A DNA stretch of 64,000 nt from Corythucha ciliata (GCA_038030265.1 CM075943.1:61107971-61171970), one strand, 5' to 3'; positions 23,042-32,499 are shown, counted from the stretch's first letter. Numbers and translations are program-made. The notes: generated from the sequence alone by a model not told the origin.

Positions 23042-23353
23042 AGCTTCAACACATATAAAAAAACTATGATAAACTGCGACAAAATTAGAACCAGAACATA
23101 AAATGAAAACTATAGCTAGTAACCAATTGGACCAAAACTTAACCTAGGACTCTAGCATAGAACAGCAGCGATCACCACTACGAAAACTAGGAATAGAAAA
23201 ATAATTGAAAACACTTAAGATTACTGAAGTTAGGCACTTTAATGATTTGCATATTAGCATTATAAACTTAAAGAATGATACCCCTCGTCTAGACGATTAA
23301 TTTTCAAAAATTTTTTTTTTGTATTTTTTTTTTTTTTTTTTTCCATGATGTGG
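23042..23353 (-). other. Gypsy-1 non-coding segment between pol and the polypurine tract
   Basis: About 310 bp, AT-rich, with a long T run on the plus strand (23309-23342). No envelope-like frame is present. Confidence 0.6.
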
Positions 23354-24259
23354 TCACGATGTCTTCGATCCGGTACAATGGAACTTTCGGTAGTCATATG
23401 TGGGACGAGGTCTCAAATTATACTTTGATTGACTCCCACAGGGATCGACGTCCTCTTGCTCCTCGTGGTATATAACATTTTCTTCTGCGTTGTCCCGCGA
23501 CTCTGTTAGGTATTCCATGGGGTTTATCCCCCCACGCTGGCGATTTTCCTCAGAATCATAGTCTACGATCAGCGTCTCATCAGAAGCCTCGGGATCTTCC
23601 TGGACTTGTATTTTATGTTCTTCAGGTGGCAACAAATCTTCTTCAATAAACCCCGGTTCATCAAGTTGCCCATTCTCGGTATACGCCGGTTTCATGCGTT
23701 GCAGGTTGACCACCGAGACTTTCCCAAGGTAGTCGCTTATCTCGTAGACGACCTCACTTTTCCTCTTTAACACCGTGTACGGCCCTCTCCAACGATTGGC
23801 GAATTTTTTTACTTCCTGAGGTTTGTGAGGGTGAAGGACGTAGACCTTGTCGCCGGCATTGAAGTACCTAGGCCGTCGGCGAGTGTTCGCTATTTTGGCC
23901 CTTTTTTCCCAGGCCTCTTCTGCTATTCGTCTAGCCATTCTCAAGGCTATATCGTACTTTCGGCGATTTCCTTCCCAGTCCCCTGCGGCTCTCCCGTCAA
24001 TGGGTATTAGAGCCATTTCCAGGGGAGTTCGCAGTTCACGCCCAAACATAAGATAATTTGGCGAGAATCCCGTGCTGGAGTGGGTCATGTTTCGGTACGA
24101 AGATACGACGAACGGTAGCCACTCCTCCCAATCGTGGCCAAGCTTAGTCGTGAATTTGGAGATACCATTTGCTAATGATCGATGAAACCGCTCGATCATC
24201 CCGTTTGCTTCAGGATGGTAAGCGGTAGATTGTATTTTTTTATTTTTAGTTCGTGACAC
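23354..24259 (-). CDS. Gypsy-1 integrase, C-terminal part
   Basis: 301 codons. Begins with the end of the integrase core, STAYHPEANGMIERFHRSL, which carries the catalytic Glu (EANG). It continues through the conserved HSSTGFSPNYLMFGRELRTP and a chromodomain-free GDKVYVLHPHKP, then WRGPYTVLKRKSEVVYEI, ending in an acidic tail. It is one base out of phase (-1) with the upstream pol frame. The overlap at 24196-24259 contains a run of seven A, with A AAA AAA in the upstream frame. Either a homopolymer indel or frameshifting would join them. Confidence 0.88.
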   Translation of the reverse strand: MSRTKNKKIQSTAYHPEANGMIERFHRSLANGISKFTTKLGHDWEEWLPFVVSSYRNMTHSSTGFSPNYLMFGRELRTPLEMALIPIDGRAAGDWEGNRRKYDIALRMARRIAEEAWEKRAKIANTRRRPRYFNAGDKVYVLHPHKPQEVKKFANRWRGPYTVLKRKSEVVYEISDYLGKVSVVNLQRMKPAYTENGQLDEPGFIEEDLLPPEEHKIQVQEDPEASDETLIVDYDSEENRQRGGINPMEYLTESRDNAEENVIYHEEQEDVDPCGSQSKYNLRPRPTYDYRKFHCTGSKTS

Positions 24260-26280
24260 AGGATACGGATGACCGTTGATTTGAAATTTCGCCCTTGGTC
24301 GGATAGCAATTGTTCCGGCACGCCATACCTCAAGAAAATCTGTTTTAGAGCTTTGGCAGTCGTTTCGGCCGTTTGGTCTGGAATTGGAACGGCTTCGGCA
24401 TACCTAGTAAAGTGATCTATGGCAGTTAAAATATATTTACATCCTGACTTTGACTCAGGTAGTGGCCCGACGATATCGACTGCCATTAGTTCTAGAGGCC
24501 TTGTCGGAAAGTGAGGTTTCTGGATTGGGGGTTTGTTACCAGGCGGGGAGTTTCGGGTTTGGCATTTCCCACAAGCTTGTACAAATGACCTCACCGACCG
24601 TCCAATCTTCGGCCAATACGCAACTCTGCGGACTAAATCCAGGGTCTTTTGGATGCCCGGGTGGCCCGCCCAGACGGTGTCATGACATGCACGCAAAACA
24701 GTTTCCCGGAGCGTCGATGGAATTATCGGTCGCCATTGTGACGATTCGGAGGTTCTTTCCGGTAGCCAATACTTTATCCCGCTCACCTCTTTAATACACT
24801 CATTTTCTGCTGGAGATAGCTGTGCCAACCAAGGGTCGAGATCCTGAGCGACCTTCAACAACTCTGGGGACAGAATTACTGTTTTTATCACAGCCGTCGT
24901 GTGGCCCACTAGACGGCTCAGAGCGTCGGCGTTCGAATGGCTAATTCCTGGTCTATGTCTTACTGAGTAGTCAAATTCAGCCATCTTGGTGCTCCAACGG
25001 GCTATTCTTGACGTTGGATCGCGAAGGTTGAGAGTCCAGGCGAGGGCGGCGTGGTCAGTCACCAAGGTGAAACGACGTCCGAGAAGATGGCAACGAAAAT
25101 GGGTCGCAGCCCAAACCACGGCGAGAAGCTCCTTTTCCGTGGTTGAGTATTTTTGTTCGCACTCGTTCAAGACGCGACTGGCATACGCCACCGGACGTTC
25201 TTCTCCGTCAAATTGCTGGGACAACACAGCTCCTAGAGCGTAGTTTGACGCGTCGGTGGCAAGAATGAAGTCCCGACCGTGATCGGGGTAGCATAAAACG
25301 GAGTCAGAGATCAGGGCGTCCTTCAACCTTTCGAAAGCCTGATGTTGCTCCCGCCCCCACTCAAACGGAATATTTTTCTTGAGCAGTTTAACTAGGGGTT
25401 TAGACTTGTTGGCATAGTCGGGTATGAAACGTCGGTAATAGCCAGATAACCCCAAAAAAGCTTTGACGTCCCGTACGTTGCGAGGCTCTGGAAACTTCCG
25501 TACAGCAAGGACTTTTTCGGGATCCGGTCGAACCCCGTCGGCAGACACTACATGCCCGAGGTAAGTGACGTTGGTAACGGCAAAAGTACATTTTTTTAAG
25601 TTCAGTCGGAATCTTGCGTCTTTGAAACGTTTGAGGACTTCCGAGATGTCATTTAGGTGTCCTTCGAGGGTTCTACTATGTACGATAACATCGTCAAGGT
25701 AAACAAAACACTTTGTCCCCAACAGACCCGAGAGAAGGTTATTCATGGCCCTCTGGAACGTACTTGGGGCATTCTTTAATCCGAACGCCATTTTTTTGTA
25801 CTGCATATGGTGGCCCAAGGTGCGAAAAGCAGTTTTTTCCTGGTCAACCTCACTAATGGGAATTTGATGGTACCCAGACGCAAGGTCCAACGTCGTGAAG
25901 AAGTGACTGCCACCGAGCTGTTCCAGTGTCTCATTTATAACTGGTAAAGGATACAGATCTGACTTCGTTATCGAGTTCAGTTTGCGAAAATCCGTGCAAA
26001 ATCTGTAAGAGTCAGTGTCATGAGGATTTCGTTTCCTGACCATAACTACTGGGGCCGACCAAGGACTTTTAGACGGTCCTATTACTCCTCGGATTTCAAG
26101 TTCTTGTAGGTGCTCTTCCACTACAGGTCGCGTAGCATAGGGTACTGTGTAAGGACGTACAGAAATGGGCTCGGAATTTGCAGGAGTTTCTATATGGCTT
26201 GTCCCAAAGTTCGTGATTATTTTCCAGTAAGTCAAGGAAGTATTTCCTATGAGGCGCTTGTAAGTGCTGTACCTTTCCAT
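24196..26280 (-). CDS. Gypsy-1 pol: reverse transcriptase, RNase H, integrase N-terminal part
   Basis: 694 codons. RT: SPWSAPVVMVRK, YPLPVINETLEQLGG, FTTLDLASGYHQI and the intact catalytic VYLDDVIV (about residues 193-200). RNase H: ILATDASNYALGAVLSQ (Asp ~343), TTEKELLAVVWA and LVTDHAALAW. Integrase: HPGIQKTLDLVRRVAYWPK with CGKCQ (zinc-binding HHCC region), VDIVGPLPES (first Asp) and LLSDQGRNF (second Asp). Protein sense begins near residue 26 (GTSHIETPANSEP). Before that point the gag-protease frame is the conserved one, so the first ~25 residues are out-of-frame translation. The frame is +1 relative to gag-protease. Confidence 0.93.
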   Translation of the reverse strand: MERYSTYKRLIGNTSLTYWKIITNFGTSHIETPANSEPISVRPYTVPYATRPVVEEHLQELEIRGVIGPSKSPWSAPVVMVRKRNPHDTDSYRFCTDFRKLNSITKSDLYPLPVINETLEQLGGSHFFTTLDLASGYHQIPISEVDQEKTAFRTLGHHMQYKKMAFGLKNAPSTFQRAMNNLLSGLLGTKCFVYLDDVIVHSRTLEGHLNDISEVLKRFKDARFRLNLKKCTFAVTNVTYLGHVVSADGVRPDPEKVLAVRKFPEPRNVRDVKAFLGLSGYYRRFIPDYANKSKPLVKLLKKNIPFEWGREQHQAFERLKDALISDSVLCYPDHGRDFILATDASNYALGAVLSQQFDGEERPVAYASRVLNECEQKYSTTEKELLAVVWAATHFRCHLLGRRFTLVTDHAALAWTLNLRDPTSRIARWSTKMAEFDYSVRHRPGISHSNADALSRLVGHTTAVIKTVILSPELLKVAQDLDPWLAQLSPAENECIKEVSGIKYWLPERTSESSQWRPIIPSTLRETVLRACHDTVWAGHPGIQKTLDLVRRVAYWPKIGRSVRSFVQACGKCQTRNSPPGNKPPIQKPHFPTRPLELMAVDIVGPLPESKSGCKYILTAIDHFTRYAEAVPIPDQTAETTAKALKQIFLRYGVPEQLLSDQGRNFKSTVIRILCHELKIKKYNLPLTILKQTG

Positions 26281-27892
26281 GCAACGTCACTTCCACGGCG
26301 CAGTCTTCAAGGTCGTCATCCAGGTCTACGCTGTCTCTATCATCAGCCGCATTCGACTGTGGCTTTTTCTCAATCACGGGGTGTTCTGGAGGATTGTTTA
26401 CATCCGTCGTCGTCTGGTACGGAGCGCTTTCCTCATTATCTACTCTCAAGTGCGGTACCCAACCGTAGTCAAGTTCGGTTTCTTTCTCTGGATTAGTAGT
26501 GATTTCAAGTTGACGAGTTTTGGGATTTATAATGATCGGTAAAACTTCAAGTAAGTCTAAGCCCAAAAATCCGAATTCGCAAGCAGGATTTTTTAGGATG
26601 AGGAAGTCATGTTCGTACGTACAACCATTCAGCGTCACCTCAAGTTTTTGCTCGCCCAGAAGAGGCATCAGGGCTCCATCTGCCGCACGTGCCTGAACTT
26701 TCGTCGCTCGAATCGGTTTATTAGGCTCTGGTTGAGTTAAAAGGCTCACCTGAGCTCCCGTGTCCACGATCATCGGTTTCTCAACTCCGTTAATTTGCAT
26801 ATCAACAAGAAAAAGTGGTCTTTCCGTGCTATAAATTTGTGGCACGGCCGCGTGATCACTATGAGCCGGTGGCCTCTGCTTCCCTTCAGAGCTTTCGTCG
26901 GACTTTTTGTGACGGCATTCCTCGATATTGTGTCCCTTGTAGCCACAGTAGTCGCATTCCTTAATTGTTTCCATTCTGCTAGGACAGTCCGAGGGGAAAT
27001 GGGACCATGACTGGCAAAACATACAAGCTCGTTTGGGCGATTCAAGCCGATAGGGCTGCTTCTTCAGGCCACTTGCAGAAGTACTGGGCGACTCGCCTGA
27101 TAAGGTCGGTGTCTGTGGGCAAAATCGACTGATATGCCCAGTCTTATTACAACGATAACATGTACGAGGTTCATATCGGACCGACTGCGTTTTCGGAGAG
27201 TCCTTACTTAAGTGGAAAAGCTGGACAGGTTCATCATCGTCAACTGGGCTATTTTTCACGGCCTTTTCTACTCGCCTCACAGCGTCTTCCAAATCCGTCG
27301 GATCCACCATGGCCAAAAGGGACGCATACTCTCTATTTAGTCCGTTCAGGAAGACTTGCAGCGCTCTTTGTTGAATGGCTAACCGTTGTTGGGCGAACGG
27401 CTGGGCCGCTTCCAAACTGGACAAGGTGCCTTCCGCTACTTGTAAAATTCGGTCCGCAAAATCCCGTGGAGATTCACTTGACTTTTGCTTTAGCGAAAAA
27501 AGGTTGCACATTGCCTGTTCCGGAGAAGTCGCTGGGCTGAAACGAGCTATCATGCGTCGTTTTAGCTCTTCATAGGTGTTTTCTTCATCAACATCGCTGA
27601 TCTGGTTAAGGAAAAAGTCTAAAGCGCCTTTTTTTAGTTTAATTTGTAGCAGTTGAATCTTCTGGCCGTCGTTCAGTGACTTAGCAATATTGTCGATTTG
27701 CCGAAAAAAATTGGTGATGGACAAATTGTTTTTTATTTCTGGGGACCAATTATCTACTGCTTGTAGCATTACGAACGGGACAGATACATCTGGTTTTGTA
27801 CTGGCCAGGGTGTCGGCGACGGTCTGTCGCAAAAGGGGCCCAAGGAGGGCCGCTAAGCTGTCTAACGGGCTCGTTTCTTCAGTGTCACTCAT
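26096..27892 (-). CDS. Gypsy-1 gag and aspartic protease
   Basis: 598 codons from an ATG that follows a long A run. The Gag part (about 1-230) contains LQIKLKKGALDFFLNQ and ARFSPATSPEQAM. Three CCHC zinc knuckles follow: CYRCNKTGHISRFC (~245-258), CMFCQSWSHFPSDC (~290-303) and CDYCGYKGHNIEEC (~313-326). The retropepsin has MIVDTGAQVSLL (~374-385) and FGFLGLDLLEVLP. The last ~25 codons leave the conserved frame near 26205, where pol continues at +1. Gag packages the element RNA and the protease processes the polyprotein. Confidence 0.93.
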   Translation of the reverse strand: MSDTEETSPLDSLAALLGPLLRQTVADTLASTKPDVSVPFVMLQAVDNWSPEIKNNLSITNFFRQIDNIAKSLNDGQKIQLLQIKLKKGALDFFLNQISDVDEENTYEELKRRMIARFSPATSPEQAMCNLFSLKQKSSESPRDFADRILQVAEGTLSSLEAAQPFAQQRLAIQQRALQVFLNGLNREYASLLAMVDPTDLEDAVRRVEKAVKNSPVDDDEPVQLFHLSKDSPKTQSVRYEPRTCYRCNKTGHISRFCPQTPTLSGESPSTSASGLKKQPYRLESPKRACMFCQSWSHFPSDCPSRMETIKECDYCGYKGHNIEECRHKKSDESSEGKQRPPAHSDHAAVPQIYSTERPLFLVDMQINGVEKPMIVDTGAQVSLLTQPEPNKPIRATKVQARAADGALMPLLGEQKLEVTLNGCTYEHDFLILKNPACEFGFLGLDLLEVLPIIINPKTRQLEITTNPEKETELDYGWVPHLRVDNEESAPYQTTTDVNNPPEHPVIEKKPQSNAADDRDSVDLDDDLEDCAVEVTLHGKVQHLQAPHRKYFLDLLENNHELWDKPYRNSCKFRAHFCTSLHSTLCYATCSGRAPTRT

Positions 27893-28038
27893 TTTTTTTT
27901 TTTTTTTTCGGGAGATAAATAGCTCAGTAAATTAAAATAACTTAAAATTTACGCGTTGATTTAAGCATCTTATTCGGTAAAGGGCTTAACCCTATCGAAC
28001 CCCTCGTGGCGCCTTTGCCTTTTCATCAAACAATATCA
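27893..28038 (-). other. Gypsy-1 5' leader
   Basis: Short untranslated leader between primer-binding site and gag. It includes a long A run immediately before the gag ATG (27895-27908). Confidence 0.7.
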
Positions 28039-28052
28039 CACTTCTGACACCA
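28039..28052 (-). promoter_or_regulatory. Gypsy-1 primer-binding site, tRNA-Leu type
   Basis: On the minus strand, four bases after the 5' LTR, TGGTGTCAGAAGTG starts with TGG and is complementary to a tRNA 3' end ...CTGACACCA. From general knowledge, TGTCAG fits the tRNA-Leu acceptor end. Exact tRNA identity was not checked. Confidence 0.75.
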
Positions 28053-28056
28053 CTTT

Positions 28057-28552
28057 TGTAACCGAGCGACGGGATCGGTCAATTGTTGTGAAAAGGCAAA
28101 GCACATCAATGCGAAACGTATATTAATAATTCAATATAATGAATCGGAACGATAAACAAAACGAATGATACGCCTATTCTTCTAGGGCGTTTCCAAGTTT
28201 CTTCTTCGTTTGATTGTTCTGACAATTTATGAAGGAAAAATCGCTGTCCAGGCTCGATACACGTGCTTTTTCTTCTGTCCTTCTGCTTTCCTCGTGTCGA
28301 ACAAAACTTCTCTCCACTCGCTCGCTCCCTCGATCTCGCGCCCTCCGGTTCATCTTCTTGTCGTCACCTTCAGTTTCGTCTCCTTCCACATTGAGCTCGA
28401 TTATGCTGCTCCCGTGCTCTCGTGAGAGCCACCCCAACCCGACAGCCAACTTTCAAATTTTATTTGCAATTTACTCGTACTGGAAACGCCCTATGATTTT
28501 CTTTCTACTAGTAAAATATTTATCTTAAAGGAGAGGGGACAGCCACATTACA
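28057..28552 (-). repeat. Gypsy-1 5' LTR
   Basis: 496 bp, ~99% identical to 22535-23028. It ends at 28552 and is followed by the TSD copy CCAC. It would carry the promoter and polyadenylation signal of the element. Confidence 0.96.
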
Positions 28553-28556
28553 CCAC

Positions 28557-29044
28557 CAAGGCCTCGCCGGGCAGTCCTCCAGTGCATGCGCTGCCAGGAT
28601 TTCGGGCACTCTGGAAATTACTGCCATCGCAACCCACGGTGTGTAAAATGCAACCAAGAACACGCAGCAGAAGCTTGCACAAAGACACCCAATGATCCTC
28701 CCACCTGCGTTAACTGCAGCGGCCAACACACGGCCAACTATAGAGGCTGCCCCGTGTATACAAAAATGCAGCAAGTAAATCCAAACTCAGGGATTACCGA
28801 GCGCCAGCCATCCAACCAGACAACTAAGCCGCGGGAGCCAACAGCAGCAACCAATTTGCCCCTCCGCACCCACCCAATCACTCCCACACGAGGCAGAAGC
28901 TACTCAGACGTGACTTCAAATGCTCCTCAAACAAGTGCACTTGACTCTCCATTCGAAAAAATGATGAGTAAAATTGATTCCCTACTGTCAATCCTCCAAC
29001 CACTGCTCCAAACATTACCAAATCCTGCCTGTGCTCCTAACTAA
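28557..29044 (+). pseudogene. LINE-2 ORF1, C-terminal half with CCHC knuckles
   Basis: Resumes exactly in phase with 22534 once the gypsy element and one CCAC copy are discounted. It shows the Jockey ORF1 knuckle series CMRCQDFGHSGNYCHRNPRC, CVKCNQEHAAEAC and CVNCSGQHTANYRGCP, then a low-complexity tail ending CAPN*. This domain binds the LINE RNA. ORF2 starts 6 bp after the stop. Confidence 0.88.
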
Positions 29045-29050
29045 GAAGCC

Positions 29051-30760
29051 ATGAGCTCACAAAAACTGCTCAACACAATTAACGTCTGCACTTGGAACGC
29101 ACAAGGTCTTAATAACAAGTTTTACGAGCTGGAACTCTTTTTAAAAAACCACAACATTGGAATACTTCTGGTCTCGGAAACAAAGCTGGCACCCCCATTG
29201 CAATTTTTTATCCAAGGCTACAAAACCTATCGTTGTGACCATCCTAGTGGGGACCGAAAAGGCGGTTCAGCAATTATAATTAACAATCAAATTCCCCATG
29301 ATGAACTACCGTGCGTACAGGAGGTTGAGTACCAGGTATCAAGGATTGCATTGCAACATCAGGGCCATCAATTACAAATAGGAGCTTTTTATTCAGCCCC
29401 ACAAAATAGGATGTCAACAGCTGATTTTTGGGGTATTCTTCACGAAATGAAGACAAATTTCTCGGCCGGGGATATTGACTCGGCCGTTTCAGCCTTCACC
29501 CAGCTGATTCACTTAGCAGCAAAGGAAGCTTCTGGCGCAGGAGCCCAGGCGAACAGTCCAAAATCTTTCCGGCCTTCCGTTGTGGTACAACAGTTGCTTA
29601 CAACAAAGAAGCGAGCTCGAGCTGAGTGGATCAGAACGAAACACACTGAAGCTAAGCAACGATACAACAGGGCATCCAGAGAACTGAGCCAGGCACTCAA
29701 AAATGAAAGGAACGTCATGACCCAAAACACCATTAGCGCACTGACTTTTAAAGATGGGTCCCTCTGGAGGAAGACCAAGGCATTGACTAAGGAGGCGAGT
29801 GTTATTCCCCCTCTTCGCGTGGGTCAGACATGGTACTCATCGTCTTCGGAGAAGTGTACTCTTTTTTCCCAGCTTCTTAGCGACCAATTTTCGCCGCACC
29901 CTGATAGCGACAGCCGTACCACGACAAATGTCATGGACCACCTCTTGGCGCCACTAATCTTGTCTCCATTCAATGACTACTTCACCCCCGGCCAAGTTAG
30001 GAATACTATCAATAGATCACCGACAAAAAAGGCCCCTGGCCACGATTTAATAACTCAGCCCCTGCTCAAGGCGCTACCTCGGAAAGGTATTGTGTATCTG
30101 ACCCAAGTGTACAACGCCATGCTTCGGACCACCCACTTTCCACACTCTTGGAAGCACGCTCACGTAATCATGGCCAAAAAGCCCAACAAAAATGCTAGTG
30201 ACCCCACTAGTTATCGGCCCATCAGCCTACTCTGCCTATTTTCGAAGATTTTTGAACGGCTCTTACTCCCAAAACTTCTCACATACCTCTCGCATCTCCT
30301 ACCCGACTCACAATTCGGCTTCAGGAAGAATCACTCGTGCCCCCAACAGCTCCATCGTGTTGTCGACGAAATTCTGGACGGATACGAGAACAAAAACATA
30401 TGCCTCGGAGCTTTCCTGGATTCAGAAAAGGCATTTGACAAAGTGTGGCATCCCGGTCTTCTTTTCAAAATAAAAAACGAGCTCCCCGACACATATTACA
30501 GATTGATACAGTCGTACCTGTCTAATCGGACTTTTTCGGTCAAATGCGCCCACGCAGTTTCGCCGTCCAGGGCAGCCACTGCAGGAGTACCACAGGGGAG
30601 TGTACTGGGCCCCTTTTTATACTTGATATACGCTAGTGACTTCCCTACACAAGAAAATATAACCGTTGCACAGTTCGCGGATGATGTTGCGGCCCTCAGC
30701 AAAGCTGAAACTTGCGAAGAAGCTCGCGTCAACCTTCAGAACTATATGAACAGAGTATAG
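29051..30760 (+). pseudogene. LINE-2 ORF2: truncated endonuclease and reverse transcriptase
   Basis: 569 codons. Endonuclease start: CTWNAQGLNNKFYELELFL (Asn), LLVSETKLAPP (Glu), RKGGSAIIIN. At about 29470 the domain stops just after FSAGD and jumps to linker sequence (SAVSAFTQLIHLAAKEAS), so roughly the last 40% of the endonuclease, including the terminal SDH block, is gone without breaking the frame. RT: KKAPGHDLITQPLLKAL, SYRPISLLCLFSKIFERLLL, SQFGFRKNHSCPQQL, FLDSEKAFDKVWH, AGVPQGSVLGP and AQFADDVAAL (catalytic FADD intact). A stop follows at 30758-30760. Confidence 0.88.
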
Positions 30761-31125
30761 GCAGCTGGTGCCATAAATGGCGAGTTTCAATGAACCCCAC
30801 TAAATCATCTATAGTTATGTTCACCCTAAAATGCATCTCCCCCCATCCGGTTATCACTTTGAATGGTTCAACAATTCCCTACAGCGAGCAAGTTCGATAT
30901 CTTGGCGTAACACTCGACAAGAAACTCACCTGGGCTGCTCATACTCAAAATCTCGTTACCAAAACCCGCGGCAGATTGGCCCAACTGTCACCTCTTCTAA
31001 ATGTTCGATCGGCATTACCTCTTCATCTCAAGAGGCATATCTATGTAGCCCTCGTACGTCCTATTTGGCAGTATGCTTGCGGAATCTGGGGAAGCGCAGC
31101 GACAAGTCACAATTTTAAGGTTCGC
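30712..31125 (+). pseudogene. LINE-2 ORF2, C-terminal region in another frame, truncated
   Basis: After a one-step frame change near 30755 the protein continues as SWCHKWRVSMNPTKSS, VRYLGVTLDKKLTWAAHTQN and YVALVRPIWQYACGIWGSAA. It stops resembling a LINE at about 31125 (DATKF) and becomes family A repeat. The zinc-finger-like C-terminus and 3' UTR are missing. Confidence 0.82.
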
Positions 31126-31149
31126 GATGCAACCAAATTTGAAAGGGGG

Positions 31150-31540
31150 AATTGCTCAAGGCAGAATTGAGATTGAAGCACGAATTTTTGGCTAAAATTG
31201 AGGGAAAATGAATTGGCAAAATTTTCACCGTTTTTTGTTGATTATAGTGTAATTGTCGTGGCTAAAATTGAGAAATAGCGTTCATTCACAGGTTACATTG
31301 AGGAAAAACTGTTCTTTTGCGGCTAAAATTGAAAGAACGCACCTATTCGCGGTTTATAAACGATGCCCAGTGCTGGCCGTAATTAAAATAGTAAATAAAA
31401 AATGCGTTATTTCACGGTTTTTTGAGACCTTTTTACGGTTAAAATGAAGAAACTAGGCTATAGTTCGAGGTAGAATTGAGAAAAAGCACTCAGTTTCACC
31501 TAAAATTAAAGAAAAACGTCAATTCGACGGATTCTGTGCA
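31150..31540 (+). repeat. Family A minisatellite, right part of the outer element
   Basis: Clear units at 31190 (GGCTAAAATTGAGGGAAAAT), 31258 (GTGGCTAAAATTGAGAAATA) and 31318 (GCGGCTAAAATTGAAAGAAC). It mirrors the array at 21640-21910 on the other side of LINE-2. Confidence 0.7.
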
Positions 31541-31904
31541 ACTCCTCTTGAGGAAATACTGGATCCACCACGCCTGTGGGCTGATTCACTCAAGAAAATA
31601 ACGGATGAACCATTGCCTTTTTTCAGGCTTCCAACATGATCTGGAGAGGTTAGAATCGCGTCAATTCACGGTCATCAGTGACTAAATTTGCACAGAAACG
31701 GCCAATATCCGCCAAAAAAAAAAAAATAGCTGCTGGAAACCTGTTGTTTGTAGCCTTCTGTTTCGGATTTTATGTTCGAAAAATTGAAACTTCCTCTCCC
31801 TCCCACCCCGGAAAGTGATACTTTTGGAGCTAAACTTTGAATTTTAGACCTGAGACGGTAAACAGAGCTGGGCAGTTTCTCTCCAACCGTAAGTCTGTAG
31901 GGCC
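31541..31904. other. Non-coding interior of the outer element
   Basis: Not clearly repetitive. Contains an A run (31715) and a C-rich patch (31795-31810). No coding sense. Confidence 0.4.
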
Positions 31905-32170
31905 CAGCAGGCTAAACACGATTTGAGCTAACCTTGCGATTTGAGTTAAACCTTGCGAAAATGGGATTTTAGTGCGAAAAATCAGCAAAATCGGTGTCCA
32001 AGTTGAGCCGACACTCGAATTCGGTTTTGTCAGCAATAAACATCCGCGAATTTTTGATTTTTGGTGAAACCGAAGTGCGAAAATTTGTTGTTTTTTTAGT
32101 GAGAAAAATCCGCAAAATTGGTTTTATGGAGCGAAATATAATAAATTTGTGTTTCCGTTAGCCAGATCGG
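31905..32170 (+). repeat. Family D-like minisatellite
   Basis: Phrases GCGAAAATCAGCAAAATCGG, GTGAAACCGAAGTGCG and GAGAAAAATCCGCAAAATTG repeat with family D wording. They lie 110 bp inside the right end of the outer element. Confidence 0.5.
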
Positions 32171-32284
32171 GGAAGATATTTTGTGAATTTCGGGGGTGGG
32201 CAGCTGCCCCACGAAATCTGCGTTTTTCATTCTAGGGGAGGGCAACTGCCCACCCCTGCCTCCCGCTGGCTACGCCCATGCACA

Positions 32285-32499
32285 TATATTATAACTTAAG
32301 GGATGTGGCCATAGTAGCCAAAACCTTCAAATTTCACCCCGTTGAAGATTGTCGTTGACCAACCGGTTCAGCCAAGGAACTTGAGAAGCTGATGCGAGTT
32401 AAAAAATAGCCAATACCTACTAAAAATAGCTTTTCCAAACCTAGAGGTGGATAAACAGACTATAATACGCGCCAATAAAAAAAAAAAAATCCAATTCTG
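32285..32499. other. Unassigned spacer between the outer element and family B array
   Basis: AT-rich with an A run near 32480. Nothing recognised. Confidence 0.4.

Larger units (their letters stand above)
22535..28552 (-). mobile_element. Gypsy-1: complete Ty3/gypsy LTR retrotransposon
   Basis: A 6.0-kb element on the minus strand bounded by two LTRs of 494 and 496 bp (22535-23028 and 28057-28552). Both begin TGTAAC and end TTACA on the plus strand. The target duplication is CCAC (22531-22534 and 28553-28556). Order on the minus strand: 5' LTR, primer-binding site, gag-protease, RT-RNase H-integrase, polypurine tract, 3' LTR. The LTRs differ by four substitutions and one 2-bp indel (~1%), so this insertion is recent compared with the rest of the window. 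Two frame changes occur in pol (see the pol and integrase entries). Confidence 0.96.
21975..31125 (+). mobile_element. LINE-2: Jockey-clade non-LTR retrotransposon, interrupted by a gypsy element
   Basis: ORF1 (two pieces: ~21975-22534 and 28557-29044) and ORF2 (29051-31125) lie in the usual Jockey order, separated by 6 bp. The LINE is cut by the gypsy insertion 22535-28552. It is also truncated at both ends. The 5' side begins just before an ORF1 NRFQPL-like block. The 3' side stops abruptly at about 31125 inside the C-terminal domain of ORF2 and runs straight into family A repeats with no 3' UTR or A tail. Loss of the 3' end is unusual for a LINE and implies a later deletion or rearrangement. 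Confidence 0.82.
21519..32280. mobile_element. Outer DNA-transposon-like element, interrupted by nested insertions
   Basis: The left end is CAGGGGCGTAGCCAGCCC. The right end, read inverted, is CATGGGCGTAGCCAGCGG followed by AGGCAGGGGTGGGCAG. The flanks are CACATATT (21511-21518) and CACATATA (32281-32288), a 7/8-match 8-bp TSD. Subtracting the LINE and gypsy insertions leaves about 1.6 kb of original interior: family A array (21640-21910, 31150-31540), family D-like array (31905-32170) and palindromic GGGCAGCTGCCC motifs near the right end. No transposase is visible, so it would be non-autonomous. The 8-bp TSD fits hAT-like transposition, but the superfamily is not proven. Confidence 0.65.
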
